In this document: one piece after another, positions 23,599-32,549 of the stretch | How positions within the stretch are numbered: position 1 is the stretch's first letter | Layout of the letters: every line of letters starts with the position of its first letter | Assembly (NCBI GenBank): GCA_947177175.1 | Contig: CAMWTK010000011.1 | Location: forward strand, 1 to 48,566 | Reading direction: 5' to 3' | Source: an uncultured Treponema sp. | Lineage (GTDB): Bacteria; Spirochaetota; Spirochaetia; Treponematales; Treponemataceae | Length of the DNA stretch: 48,566 nt | The notes under the pieces: generated by a model | Told to the model about the DNA's origin: nothing | The model's input: only the letters and a program-made list of their open reading frames with translations | The model's database searches: none | Position numbers and translations under genes: made by a program

Positions 23599-25209
23599 TC
23601 AGAAATAGTACGGACTGTCGAGCGGGGCCGGCATTCCCACGCTCCGGTCCAAATAGCCTTTCTTGCTGTTCTTGACGTAGGCCTGCAAAAAGATGACGGA
23701 ATTGTCCTCGTTGAATTCGATGCCCTGCACGTCCACCGGGTCGTTTTCCGAAAAGCCGCTTTCGTCCGCGACCGAGCCACGGATGACCGACTGCACCGCG
23801 TACTTGCGGCTGCTCGTCGTGGAGACGCGCACCAGTTTCATGCCGAAAATCGGCACGAACGAATGGGCGAGGATGTCGCTCTGGTACACCTTGTAGCCGG
23901 GATTTTTCGGACGCTCGGCAAGATAGGCGAGCACCGATTTTTCCTCGCCGTCCGCACCCGTCGCCCGTATCTCCACAATCATTTTCGCGCTGCACTGGAA
24001 CAAGAGCCGCTGCATCGCCTCAAGCGAATCGACCGGCTGCCCGTTCATCGCCGTAATCACGTCGTCTTCCTGCAAGCCTGCCCGGCTCAGGCTGCCGCCC
24101 GGCATCACGTACTGCACCGCAAGCCCCGCGTCCTTGCCCAGATCCCGCCGGGTATGCCCATACGCGCACAGCCACGGATGCTCGTATTTGCCACCGCTGT
24201 ACAGCGCGGGCAGCACCGCCTTCAGGTATTCCACCGGAATGGCAAAATTCAGCCCCTCGTACTGGAGCATTCCCGCAAACGCAATCGCCTGCACCGCGCC
24301 GTGCTCGTCAATGCACGGTCCGCCGCTGTTGCCGGAATTGATTGCCGCGTCAATCTGAATGACATTCCCCACCGTAAGCAGCTTGCGATCGACAGAACTG
24401 ACGATGCCGCTCGTGAGCGTACTCTCCAGACCAATCGGCGACCCAATCGCATAAATGCGGTCGCCCACGTGCAAATCCTCGCTCGACCCGAGCGAAAACA
24501 CGTAAGGCGCATCGACCTCCGCCTTAATCAGCGCCAGATCGACGACAGGATCCCAACCGACCACCTTCGCAGGAAGCCGCGTGTCGCTGTCACCCGAAAG
24601 CTTGATATACAGGCGCGCGTACCCCTTGTATTTCGTGTTGACCAAATCTTCTATAACATGATGATTCGTGACGATATAGCCGTCCTTTGAGATGAAGAAC
24701 CCCGACCCAATCACACGGTCGGCAAACCCGACGCCATTCTGCACTTTCAGCCCGCGGTCAACCCAAATCGTCACCGTCCCGCTGATATACGTCGCCCGCC
24801 GCTCCGCCCGTGCGGCAACGTTTGCAAGCCCGGGAACGCCAGCGACGGTGAGCGCGTCCAGTTCGGCGGACTGCTTTTCGAGCGAAGCAATGTCCTTGTA
24901 CTGCGCGGCGGCAAGCGACCGGTACAGGCGGCGCGCCTCATACCATTTTTCTGCCTCCAGATCTTTCTGGTATTCGGCGACGACGGCCGCCTCGCAGGCC
25001 GCAATTGTCTCCGCATCGTCCAGAAGTTTCGCGCGCCACAATGCCTCCACGGTATTCTGCTCGCGCAGCTCATCAATCCGCTTGATTTCTTCCTTGCGCA
25101 CGTCTTCGGCAGTATAATCGGGGCGGGAATATACCTGATTCGGCTGCTGAATTGACGTACAGGAGAAAAATCCCGCGCACAGCGCGAAAAGCAATCTATT
25201 CTTCTTCAT
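23599..25209 (-). CDS. HtrA-like serine protease lipoprotein with PDZ domain
   Basis: A 536-aa envelope protease. The signal MKKNRLLFALCAGFFSC has a lipobox (FFSC). A helical, charged region (about 30-125) precedes a trypsin-like domain with His in TNHHVIED, Asp in WDPVVDLALI and Ser in NSGNSGGPCID, then a PDZ domain (about 365-430; MPGGSLSRAGLQEDDVITAMNG without long loops) and a C-terminal extension. Unlike DegP it has an N-terminal helical domain and lipid anchor. Its start overlaps the TPR gene by 14 bases, so translation is coupled; the two may form one complex. A second, soluble HtrA is at 40379. Confidence 0.88.
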   Translation of the reverse strand: MKKNRLLFALCAGFFSCTSIQQPNQVYSRPDYTAEDVRKEEIKRIDELREQNTVEALWRAKLLDDAETIAACEAAVVAEYQKDLEAEKWYEARRLYRSLAAAQYKDIASLEKQSAELDALTVAGVPGLANVAARAERRATYISGTVTIWVDRGLKVQNGVGFADRVIGSGFFISKDGYIVTNHHVIEDLVNTKYKGYARLYIKLSGDSDTRLPAKVVGWDPVVDLALIKAEVDAPYVFSLGSSEDLHVGDRIYAIGSPIGLESTLTSGIVSSVDRKLLTVGNVIQIDAAINSGNSGGPCIDEHGAVQAIAFAGMLQYEGLNFAIPVEYLKAVLPALYSGGKYEHPWLCAYGHTRRDLGKDAGLAVQYVMPGGSLSRAGLQEDDVITAMNGQPVDSLEAMQRLLFQCSAKMIVEIRATGADGEEKSVLAYLAERPKNPGYKVYQSDILAHSFVPIFGMKLVRVSTTSSRKYAVQSVIRGSVADESGFSENDPVDVQGIEFNEDNSVIFLQAYVKNSKKGYLDRSVGMPAPLDSPYYF

Positions 25210-27334
25210 CTTCGCTTACCAGTGATTCCGGCAGCCGCTCACCAAAAATCATCGTTCCGATGCGCACGCCGAGAAAACGCGCCTTTGTCTCCGCATTTTC
25301 TAGTATACAAGAAACACCTTGCGCCCCCGTTTGGTTAACCGCCCGCACGATTTTTTCCCTATCTTCCGACGAATGCTCCGCGCCCAGCCAATAAAATCCG
25401 TCCCGCTCGGTACGAATCACGGCAATCGAGCGCGCGCCGTCCTGCACGCCCACGGGATTGCCGTCCGCAAACGAGACCGTCACCACCGCATCCGTAAACG
25501 GCTGATGAAACAGCGAATCCTCACGCACGATGCCGTCATCGGAAACGGCGTGCCGCACGTAGCGCATATCCCACTCGCCGTCATTGTCCGTATCCCACGA
25601 GGCGATTTTGCCCCCGCCGTCCACATATTCTTCGGTAAAATCGGGAATCGTGTCGCCATTCGTGTCAATCTGAATCATGCGCACGTAGAATCCCGTCCCC
25701 GACGACGGCGCGCCGAATAAATTCGTCACGATTTGCATTTCGTCCGCGGCGCACAGCACCGTCTGGGTGCGGTCGGGGCTGAATCCGTAGCATTCGGTCG
25801 TCTCAAACAGCCCGTCGCCGTCGGCATCCACCGTGCGCACCACAGGAATGCCGTCCGCAAACTGCGCCTGCGCATAAATCCGGTCGCCGACCGTATAGTG
25901 CGCGCTCTGCGCAACGCCGTCGAGCAGGCGCACCGTAATAAGCGCATTCTCACGCTCCTGCGACGGCAACGTGTAGCTTGACGACGCATGCAGCAGTTCC
26001 GGCGCGGACACGGGCGGCATATCATCGCGCACCTGCGGAAAATACAAATCCACGTGCAACTGTTCCTGCACGGGAGCGACCGTCTCCAGCGTGAACGGCG
26101 ACCAGCGCAACGTGTCGGCGAGCAACGTAAACTGCAATGCCGTGTCGTTTTTCATCGCATACCGCGCGCTCTGCATATACGGCCAGTTTCCGTACTGAAT
26201 TTCCAGCGCGTCCGTATGCAGCTGAATCGAAACGGGCGTGCCGAAATCGCAGGTTGCCGTCCAATCGTCCACGCCGTCCTGATTCTCATCGTACCTGATA
26301 CGCTCCGGCCGGCCGCGGTTGTAGGTCACCAGCAGGTTGTCAATGCCGTCTCCGTCGGGGTCGGCGGCAATCGTCCCGTGATATTCGGTCAGGTATTCGC
26401 CCATATCGCGCCGCGGCTGTTCTTCCGTCAGCACCGGGACAAACTGCTCCAGCACCGGCAGGGAAATCTGATTGTCGGCAAAAGAAAAGAGCGCGTCAAG
26501 CGCGGCATCCTGCGCGAGCAATCCCGTGCGCACCGCATATTCCGCGTACAACGGCGCATTGCGCCCGCGCGCCTTGAACGACTTGAACAGCCGCGCCTGC
26601 TTTTCCCCCTCGGCAAAAATCGCCGCGTACAGTTCCAGCTCCGCCGTCGGATTCTTGTACGTAGGCATGGCAAGGATAAATGCGTCGGCAAGTTTCCGCA
26701 CGGCAGGGGGCAGCCGATCCGCCTGTCCGCCGCTCGCCGCCTCCTGCAAAAGCGTCCGGTGCAGCGGATACTCAGAGCGGAAAAACAACTCCGCAAAACG
26801 GCTGTCGGCAGGATAGATTCTCCGCGCCGCGTCGATTTTCTCCCGCGCCCGTTGCACATACGCGCCGCGCAAATGATAATAACATTTCGCGCGGATATAC
26901 TCGGCATCAGCAGAATACAAAAACGGCTCGCCGTTGAGCGCGGCAAGCGCCGCGTCAAACTGAAGCATATTGCTCAGCAGATCCGCATAAAAAATACGCG
27001 CACTGTCGCGGTTGTAATCGACCCATTCCGCCTCGGTCAACGCCGTAACGACCAGCGGCAGGATGGCAGCCTTCGGCTCCGTCCCGGCATGAAACCGGCT
27101 GACCGCCCGGATATACCACAAATCCGCAATCGAATCGTCATAGGCAAGTCCGAGCCGTGCCTGCGCGTCCGCCTCGTCCCACTGCTTCCGGGCGGCGTAC
27201 TGCTTTGCCAGCTGCACATACCGAATTGCCGTGCGACGGTTCGCGCTCATGGCAGAATTCGTCTCCGCCTGAGCAAACGCCGCCATGCACAGAAAAGCGC
27301 ACACCAATACGGAACACCATTTTTTCATGTTCAT
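25196..27334 (-). CDS. Secreted TPR protein with five calcium-binding-like repeats
   Basis: A 712-aa protein with a signal peptide (MNMKKWCSVLVCAFLCMAA, cleaved after AQA). The N-terminal third is TPR-like helical (RTAIRYVQLAKQYAARKQ, WDEADAQARLGLAYDD). The rest contains five DxDxDG-type loops, at roughly residues 320, 348, 501, 557 and 580 (DPDGDGID, DENQDGVDD, DADGDGLFE, DTNGDTIPD, DTDNDGEWD), like thrombospondin-type calcium sites. A periplasmic or surface scaffold is likely; the exact role is unknown. The ATG at 27334 overlaps the tilS stop as ATGA and is preferred over a TTG 12 bases upstream. Confidence 0.78.
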   Translation of the reverse strand: MNMKKWCSVLVCAFLCMAAFAQAETNSAMSANRRTAIRYVQLAKQYAARKQWDEADAQARLGLAYDDSIADLWYIRAVSRFHAGTEPKAAILPLVVTALTEAEWVDYNRDSARIFYADLLSNMLQFDAALAALNGEPFLYSADAEYIRAKCYYHLRGAYVQRAREKIDAARRIYPADSRFAELFFRSEYPLHRTLLQEAASGGQADRLPPAVRKLADAFILAMPTYKNPTAELELYAAIFAEGEKQARLFKSFKARGRNAPLYAEYAVRTGLLAQDAALDALFSFADNQISLPVLEQFVPVLTEEQPRRDMGEYLTEYHGTIAADPDGDGIDNLLVTYNRGRPERIRYDENQDGVDDWTATCDFGTPVSIQLHTDALEIQYGNWPYMQSARYAMKNDTALQFTLLADTLRWSPFTLETVAPVQEQLHVDLYFPQVRDDMPPVSAPELLHASSSYTLPSQERENALITVRLLDGVAQSAHYTVGDRIYAQAQFADGIPVVRTVDADGDGLFETTECYGFSPDRTQTVLCAADEMQIVTNLFGAPSSGTGFYVRMIQIDTNGDTIPDFTEEYVDGGGKIASWDTDNDGEWDMRYVRHAVSDDGIVREDSLFHQPFTDAVVTVSFADGNPVGVQDGARSIAVIRTERDGFYWLGAEHSSEDREKIVRAVNQTGAQGVSCILENAETKARFLGVRIGTMIFGERLPESLVSEDEEE

Positions 27335-28605
27335 GTTACTATCCAATCCGAATACCCCAACTCCGCGCCCAAAAGAGCGACAATCGGATGCCCCGGCAAC
27401 GACACGTCCTGCACGAGCGGAATCCGCGCCCGGTCTTCACGGCGCACGTGCCAGTCGCCAAAGACATCCCGCACGGATTTCATGGTGCCGTCTTTCATGC
27501 GGATACGGTCGCCGCTCTGTACGCTCCGCATCACGCGGACAGCCCCGCCGCCTTTCAGTATAGCAAGAAATCCGCTTTCAGTCGCCTTGTTTTGGCGATT
27601 TTTTACCATAATTTTTCCCGAAACCACCGAAATTTCCGTGCCGCCGGCACAAACCGCATGCTCCTCATCGGCAGACCAGCCGAGCACCGTCCGCACCACG
27701 CGATACGGAAACCGTTCCGCGCCGCCGAACTGATTGAACGCCGTAAAAAGCATCCGCCGCCGCACCGCCCGCGGCTCCGCAAAAAACGCCGCCGCGCTCA
27801 TCCACAGCGCATCGCCGTCACGCGCCCAGGCACATACGTCCGCCCGCGCCTGCAAGGCGGCATGGTCATCAAACGATTTTTCCGCGCCGTTCGCGACCGC
27901 CGTCCTCCAGCCCGCAAATGATTCGTCCAGCAGTGGCAGCAGTTTTTTCCTGATCTGATTGCGCAGATAGCGCGTGTCGTCGTTGGTCGCGTCCGTGCGC
28001 CAGTCCTGCCCAAGGCCGTGCAGGTACGACTCGATGTCGGCACGGCTCACGTCAAGCAACGGACGCACAATCGCCCCCCGCCGCCGCGCAATGCCGAATC
28101 CGCCTTCCGCGCCGCTTCCCTGCAAAAAACGCATGAGTAGCGTCTCAAGCATATCGTTCTGATTGTGCGCAAGGCAAAGCGCGGTCAGATTTTCCCGCGC
28201 GATAAAATCGTCAAACGCACGGTAACGCAAAAACCGCGCCGCTTCTTCCACACCGCGCCCGCGCCGCGCCGCCTCACGCAACACATCACCACGAGCAAAC
28301 ACGACCGTCGTACACGAAACGCCCGCGCGCGAACACAACGCCGCCACAAACTGCGCGTCACCCGCCGACGATTCTTTTTCCCGCAGATTATGATTCACCG
28401 TAATCACGCGCAACCGTTCCGCGCCAAACGCCGCCAGCAGCGCGCGCAACAACGAAACCGAATCCGCGCCGCCGCTCACCGCAATACCGAGCGGACGCTC
28501 CGCACAAACGGCATCCGCCGCAATGCCGCACCGCGCCAAACCGCCGAGTACCTGCTTCTCAAAGTCCGTCGTATCACGCGCGCGCAAACCGACCGCCCCC
28601 AACAA
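27331..28605 (-). CDS. tilS: tRNA(Ile)-lysidine synthetase
   Basis: TilS (about 424 aa) attaches lysine to C34 of the AUA-reading tRNA-Ile. The PP-loop IAVSGGADSVSLLRALL, the LCLAHNQNDMLET segment and RPLLDVSRADIESYL followed by DWRTDATNDD are diagnostic. The start is uncertain: no ATG is available, and candidate TTG codons at 28605, 28602 and 28587 lie immediately after the T run of the rplY terminator, with no ribosome site. It is the only gene between that terminator and the TPR/protease pair, so its expression may depend on read-through. Confidence 0.92.
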   Translation of the reverse strand: MLGAVGLRARDTTDFEKQVLGGLARCGIAADAVCAERPLGIAVSGGADSVSLLRALLAAFGAERLRVITVNHNLREKESSAGDAQFVAALCSRAGVSCTTVVFARGDVLREAARRGRGVEEAARFLRYRAFDDFIARENLTALCLAHNQNDMLETLLMRFLQGSGAEGGFGIARRRGAIVRPLLDVSRADIESYLHGLGQDWRTDATNDDTRYLRNQIRKKLLPLLDESFAGWRTAVANGAEKSFDDHAALQARADVCAWARDGDALWMSAAAFFAEPRAVRRRMLFTAFNQFGGAERFPYRVVRTVLGWSADEEHAVCAGGTEISVVSGKIMVKNRQNKATESGFLAILKGGGAVRVMRSVQSGDRIRMKDGTMKSVRDVFGDWHVRREDRARIPLVQDVSLPGHPIVALLGAELGYSDWIVT

Positions 28606-28627
28606 AAAAAGCCCCCTTCCGGGAGCT
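28604..28627 (-). terminator. Terminator after rplY
   Basis: Minus strand: AGCTCCC-GGAA-GGGGGCT followed by seven T, 20 bases after the rplY stop. The T run abuts the first possible tilS start codon. Confidence 0.85.
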
Positions 28628-28647
28628 TCTCCGATTACGCCGTCCGC

Positions 28648-29199
28648 TTAGCGGGCAGGCGCAATGCTGATGATTTTCTCTTCGCCGTCTGTCAGCACGG
28701 TGACATTCTTGCCCAAATCAAGGTCTTTCACCAGCAATGCATCGCCGATGTTCACGTTTGAAACATCAACGGACACACGAACCGGCATATCCTTGGGCAG
28801 GCTCTTCACCTTGATTTCGGGAATGTGCCGCACCATAAAGCCGCCTTTCAGCACACCGGCAGGCGTACCGTCATAATGCAAGCGGAACGTGCGGACGACC
28901 GGCTTTTTGTTGCTCACCACAAAAAAATCGGCATGCAGCACGGAATCGGTCTTGATATCATATTCCGTGTCGCGGATAAACGCATCGTATGACTTTCCGT
29001 CAGCCTGCAAGGTTACGAGCGTGGTAGCGGTGATGTTGCGCCACACCTTGTTGAACTGCACGGTATCAACATCCAACGACGTTGCTTTTCCCGCCTCATC
29101 ATACATAACGGCGGGAATACGACCGCTCGCACGCAACTGCCGCGCAAATTTCTTGCCCGTTTCTTTGCGTATGTTTGCCTCAATAACTAACTGCTCCAT
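28648..29199 (-). CDS. rplY: 50S ribosomal protein L25/Ctc
   Basis: A 183-aa long-form L25 (CTC family) that binds 5S rRNA. The N-terminal domain (ANIRKETGKKFARQLRASGR, IPAVMYDEAGK) is followed by a C-terminal TL5-type beta domain (VRTFRLHYDGTPAGVLKGG, VSVDVSNVNIGDALLVKDL). A GGAG site precedes the ATG. It follows tRNA-Gln and spoVG in the ispE transcript, a gene order common in spirochaetes. Confidence 0.95.
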   Translation of the reverse strand: MEQLVIEANIRKETGKKFARQLRASGRIPAVMYDEAGKATSLDVDTVQFNKVWRNITATTLVTLQADGKSYDAFIRDTEYDIKTDSVLHADFFVVSNKKPVVRTFRLHYDGTPAGVLKGGFMVRHIPEIKVKSLPKDMPVRVSVDVSNVNIGDALLVKDLDLGKNVTVLTDGEEKIISIAPAR

Positions 29200-29236
29200 C
29201 TCAGGTGCTCCTTACGTTAATCTATTTTTTCTTTTG

Positions 29237-29309
29237 CTGGGACGACAGGATTCGAACCTGTGGAATACCGGCACCAAAAGCCGGGGGCTTACCGCTTGCC
29301 GACGTCCCA
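29237..29309 (-). tRNA. tRNA-Gln (anticodon TTG)
   Basis: The minus strand folds as a 73-nt tRNA: acceptor stem TGGGACG/CGTCCCA, D-stem GGC/GCC, anticodon stem CCGGC/GCCGG with loop TTTTGGT giving anticodon TTG, and T-arm with GGTTCGAATCC. The U1-A72 pair is typical of tRNA-Gln. The 3-prime CCA is not encoded. It is embedded between spoVG and rplY and so must be processed from their mRNA. Confidence 0.95.
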
Positions 29310-29338
29310 AAAATATACCCACTCTATGCGTCGCCGCA

Positions 29339-29623
29339 TCAGTCCTCGCCGTCAGGACCGCCCTCTTCAACGTGCCCCGCGTTATACTCGGCAAGGATTT
29401 TGTCTTGCAGTGCCGTCCTGAACGCAAGACTGATAGGATGCGCAACATCTTTGTAGTCGCCATCCGTCGTCTTTCGGCTCGGCATAGCAATAAACAAGCC
29501 CGTCTTGCCCTCAATAATCTTGACGTTATGCACAACAAAACAGTTGTCAAACGTCACGGTCACATAGGCGCGCAGTTTGCCTTCCGCAGTAACTTTGCGG
29601 ATACGCAGTTCGGTCACTTCCAT
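29339..29623 (-). CDS. spoVG: SpoVG regulatory protein
   Basis: A 94-aa SpoVG, a small nucleic-acid-binding regulator that in spirochaetes (Borrelia) binds DNA and RNA. The start MEVTELRIRKV, the strand YVTVTFDNCFVVHNVKIIEG and the conserved FIAMPSRKT with DVAHPI leave no doubt. A GGAGG site lies upstream. It lies between ispE (60-base gap) and tRNA-Gln. Confidence 0.97.
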   Translation of the reverse strand: MEVTELRIRKVTAEGKLRAYVTVTFDNCFVVHNVKIIEGKTGLFIAMPSRKTTDGDYKDVAHPISLAFRTALQDKILAEYNAGHVEEGGPDGED

Positions 29624-29683
29624 GACTTACCTCCACTTCATATTTATAGACTCAAAACAGACTTTGAACCTGTAAACAAAACA

Positions 29684-30547
29684 TTATGCCAAAAAGCAGG
29701 ACTTCCACGTCCTGTTCAATTCGGCAAACGCTTCTTTTGAAGCTTCGGCAGCCTCATAAACTCCAAACACTACTGCGCCGCTGCCCGTCATGTCAGACCA
29801 CACGGCACCACTTTTTTTAATATCCGCAAGGGCTTGCGCGATTACGGGATATTTTTTTTCCAGCGGAGCGGTAAAACTGTTCGCGAACGTCCAGTGCGAA
29901 ACCGGACTGCGGTATATCGCTTCGTATGCTGAAAAATCAGGACAAGAAACTACGTTCCCCGCCCGTATGTCCTCGTCAACCAGACGATACGCTTCTTTAG
30001 TAGAAGAATGTACGCCCGGAAAGACCAAAACAAAATACACATCAGTACGCGGCGCAACCGGCTGCACCACGTCGCCTCGCCCGGAGACCAGTGCCGCGCC
30101 CGTGCCGTCCTTTCCGCAATGCAGAAAAAAAAACACGTCGCTCCCCACCTGCCCGGCGACCGCATCTGCCAAATCATCGGTAAGCGGCACGTCATGCACC
30201 TTTGCAAGCGCACGTAAAAACGCCGCCGCATCGGAAGAACCGCCGCCAAGACCGCCGCCCATCGGAATCCGCTTGCGCAGGCGCACGTGTACGCCCGCAT
30301 CGCACCCCGTCAGCTGGCAGAATGCCACATACGTCGCCGTCAAAGTATTGCAGGCGGGCAGGACAGCAGTATCGCATTCCACCACGCACCTGTTTTTTTC
30401 CGCGAGCGGCGAAACGGTCAGCTCATCGCACACGTCCACCGTCTGAAAAATACTCTCGATACCATGAAATCCGTCCCCGCGCTCAGGCAGAACCCGCAAA
30501 CCGATGTTCACCTTTGCCGGCGCACGAATCACAAAATCGGGCGACAT
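29684..30547 (-). CDS. ispE: 4-diphosphocytidyl-2-C-methyl-D-erythritol kinase
   Basis: IspE (287 aa), a GHMP kinase of the MEP isoprenoid pathway. Motif 1 is APAKVNIGLRV, motif 2 the glycine-rich PMGGGLGGGSSDAAAFL and motif 3 the C-terminal MTGSGAVVFGV. The start has a TATAAT box ending nine bases upstream; an AAGGTG within those bases is too close to be a good ribosome site. First gene of the ispE-spoVG-tRNA-Gln-rplY unit. Confidence 0.95.
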   Translation of the reverse strand: MSPDFVIRAPAKVNIGLRVLPERGDGFHGIESIFQTVDVCDELTVSPLAEKNRCVVECDTAVLPACNTLTATYVAFCQLTGCDAGVHVRLRKRIPMGGGLGGGSSDAAAFLRALAKVHDVPLTDDLADAVAGQVGSDVFFFLHCGKDGTGAALVSGRGDVVQPVAPRTDVYFVLVFPGVHSSTKEAYRLVDEDIRAGNVVSCPDFSAYEAIYRSPVSHWTFANSFTAPLEKKYPVIAQALADIKKSGAVWSDMTGSGAVVFGVYEAAEASKEAFAELNRTWKSCFLA

Positions 30548-30556
30548 AGCACCTTA

Positions 30557-30584
30557 ATTATACCCAGTTTTTTTAGAAAGTCAA
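30557..30584 (-). promoter_or_regulatory. ispE operon promoter, near-leaderless
   Basis: Minus strand: TTGACT (30579-30584), 16 bases, TATAAT (30557-30562), nine bases to the ATG. This is the best consensus match in the window. Confidence 0.8.
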
Positions 30585-30642
30585 TAGATTTCACTATTCT
30601 GCCGCCACGCGCAAAAATTCCGCAAAAATCGCGCAAAATCCA

Positions 30643-30671
30643 TTGACTAAAGCCGCCGTCTCATCTACATT
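30643..30671 (+). promoter_or_regulatory. Promoter of the acidic protein gene
   Basis: TTGACT (30643-30648), 17 bases, TACATT (30666-30671), giving a leader of about 40 bases that contains the AGGAAGGGA ribosome site. Confidence 0.7.
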
Positions 30672-30716
30672 TTCTGTATCCACATAACATGCACCGCTGT
30701 TTTGCAGGAAGGGAAT

Positions 30717-30974
30717 ATGGGACATAATTTTTTCGACGACACGTCTGTTCTGCTGTCCGCAGGAATGGGATTCTCGTATGATGATGAATACGACGACGAT
30801 TTTTCGGATGCAGACGGAGATGACGATTTCTTTGCCGACGAAGACGACTACGACGACTTTGACGACGAAATGCTGTACGACGACGATTTTGACGACGACT
30901 TCAATGAGTCGCTGGACGATTTTGACGACGACGACGCGCGTTTTACCGACGAAACCGACCCCGACGAATTGTAG
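30717..30974 (+). CDS. Extremely acidic small protein
   Basis: An 85-aa protein with about 40 Asp/Glu and a single Arg. It starts MGHNFFDDTSVLLSAGMGFS and then consists almost wholly of short acidic-aromatic blocks (YDDEYDDDF, DDYDDFDDE, YDDDFDDDFNE). A strong ribosome site (AGGAAGGGA) sits just before the ATG and a good promoter upstream, so it is probably expressed well. I know no family; possible roles are a disordered partner of a basic protein, a DNA mimic or a cation buffer, none shown. It is convergent with rsfS. Confidence 0.7.
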   Translation: MGHNFFDDTSVLLSAGMGFSYDDEYDDDFSDADGDDDFFADEDDYDDFDDEMLYDDDFDDDFNESLDDFDDDDARFTDETDPDEL

Positions 30975-30983
30975 GCGACCGGC

Positions 30984-31331
30984 TTATTTCAGCACGGTGC
31001 CTGCGTGCCAGAGTTTTTCCAGCTCGTAAAAATCACGCGCGTCCTGCGACATCAGATGGACGACCACCGGGCCGATGTCGATGAGGTTCCACTCGTCGCC
31101 GTCGGGCTGCTTGCGGTTGGTCACGTGAATCTGCATATCGTTCGCCTTCACGTAGTCTTTCACCTGCTTCTGCAGGCCCTGAATCTGCGCGGAACTGCGC
31201 ACCGTCGCAATCACGAAAAAATCCGTCCAGCTGTTCAGCTCGGACACGTCAATGACGGTAACGTTCTCCGCCTTGCCGTTCTCCAGCTCCTGTGCCAGCT
31301 CCAATGCCTGTTCCTGTATCGTCTTTGCCAT
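30984..31331 (-). CDS. rsfS: Ribosomal silencing factor RsfS
   Basis: RsfS/YbeB (115 aa) binds L14 and blocks subunit joining in starvation. The signature ELNSWTDFFVIATVRSSAQIQ, then NRKQPDGDEWNLIDIGPVVVH and RDFYELEKLW, is complete. A GGAG site precedes the ATG. It is the last gene of the rplU-prp-rpmA-obgE-nadD-LCP run, following the LCP gene by 18 bases. Confidence 0.95.
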   Translation of the reverse strand: MAKTIQEQALELAQELENGKAENVTVIDVSELNSWTDFFVIATVRSSAQIQGLQKQVKDYVKANDMQIHVTNRKQPDGDEWNLIDIGPVVVHLMSQDARDFYELEKLWHAGTVLK

Positions 31332-31349
31332 ATTGTCTCCTTTGCCGTG

Positions 31350-32549
31350 CTAGCGCACGTAGCGTCCGTCAAAATCCTTGCCCAAGATAATCGTGAAGTC
31401 AACGTTCGCGCCGACTTCCAAGCCGGCCGGCTCAGACTGCACGTTCTCTTCCAGAATATTCTCGCAGTGGATAAAATCTCCCAGACTTTTCGCGACTTCC
31501 GCGTTGCCGATGTGGTTGATAATCACGGTCTTTTCGTAGTCGTTCTTGTCCGCGTTCAGCGTGCTCAGCACGTCGTAGCCCGCGCTCTGCAACAGTGCCG
31601 ACGTGTTGCGCGCAAGCCCCTGCACGGTCGTCCCGTTCTGAATCTCAAGCACGTAAATCCGGTTGACGCCGTTGTCCTCCAGTGAGATAAGGGAGTTGGT
31701 CACCTGCCGCACCACGTCCTTTATCAGCTGGCCGTCATAAAAAGGAAAGAGCAGCGATTTTCCGTCAACCACGCGCTTTGACCCGGTAATCACCTGCGGC
31801 ACCAGGTGGTCGGCATCCACCTGCGCAATCTCGCTCAGCAGGCGATGCAAGTCCCTGCTGTCAATATTCGCGTCAAGCCGCTTCGCGAACTGCGGAAAAT
31901 TCGCCTTGGCGAGCATGACGGACGCATTGCGGGAAAACGCGCTCAGCAGCGCGATCATCACGTTCTGGCGGCGCTCCTCAAGGTCGGCATCCGTCTCGTC
32001 CGCCGTGCGGTACGTCAGGTACGTGTTGATTTTGTCACCGTCAAGCGTGACCGCGCCGCTCGGAAGCAGCATCCGAGCACCGTCGTCGCCCACTTCGTCC
32101 ACGGGTGACGGCACGAACAGTTTCATGCCGCCGAGCATATCGGTCAGCTCGCCGAAATCATCCAGATGCAGCACCACGGAAACAGGAATGGTCATGCCGA
32201 TCAGTTTTTCGATTTCCGCCTTGTAGGTCTCGATGCCTTTTTCGGTGTAAATCGCGTCGATGCGGTCAACCCGCCCGATGGACTGAAAAATCGCGCCCGT
32301 ATTGCCCGTGATGTCGATGAGCGCGCCGCGCTTTGAGACGGGATAATAAATCAGCACGTCGGTGAACAGCACCTGATTGCGGTCCTCCATGACGAACAGC
32401 GTCTTTATCACGCGGTCGCCCTTGAGGTTCTCGTCGATGACGTTGGTACGGAGCGACAGCGCAAGAAACACCATCAGCCCGACAAGAATCAGCACAATCA
32501 AAAGCAGGACAAATCCGCCTTTGTTCCCCGTCGTTTTTCGCAGCCTCAT
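31350..32549 (-). CDS. LCP (LytR-CpsA-Psr) family protein with LytR_C domain
   Basis: A 399-aa protein with one N-terminal membrane anchor (GGFVLLLIVLILVGLMVFLAL) and an extracytoplasmic LCP domain: NQVLFTDVLIYYPVSKRGALIDI, DLVV-type acid motif replaced by VVLHLDDFGEL, and the arginine block LTYRTADETDADLEERRQ. A LytR_C domain (about 300-395; YVLEIQNGTTVQGLARNTS, IINHIGN) ends it. LCP enzymes transfer glycopolymers to peptidoglycan in Gram-positives; what they do in treponemes is unclear. Its start overlaps the nadD-yqeK gene by four bases. Confidence 0.85.
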   Translation of the reverse strand: MRLRKTTGNKGGFVLLLIVLILVGLMVFLALSLRTNVIDENLKGDRVIKTLFVMEDRNQVLFTDVLIYYPVSKRGALIDITGNTGAIFQSIGRVDRIDAIYTEKGIETYKAEIEKLIGMTIPVSVVLHLDDFGELTDMLGGMKLFVPSPVDEVGDDGARMLLPSGAVTLDGDKINTYLTYRTADETDADLEERRQNVMIALLSAFSRNASVMLAKANFPQFAKRLDANIDSRDLHRLLSEIAQVDADHLVPQVITGSKRVVDGKSLLFPFYDGQLIKDVVRQVTNSLISLEDNGVNRIYVLEIQNGTTVQGLARNTSALLQSAGYDVLSTLNADKNDYEKTVIINHIGNAEVAKSLGDFIHCENILEENVQSEPAGLEVGANVDFTIILGKDFDGRYVR

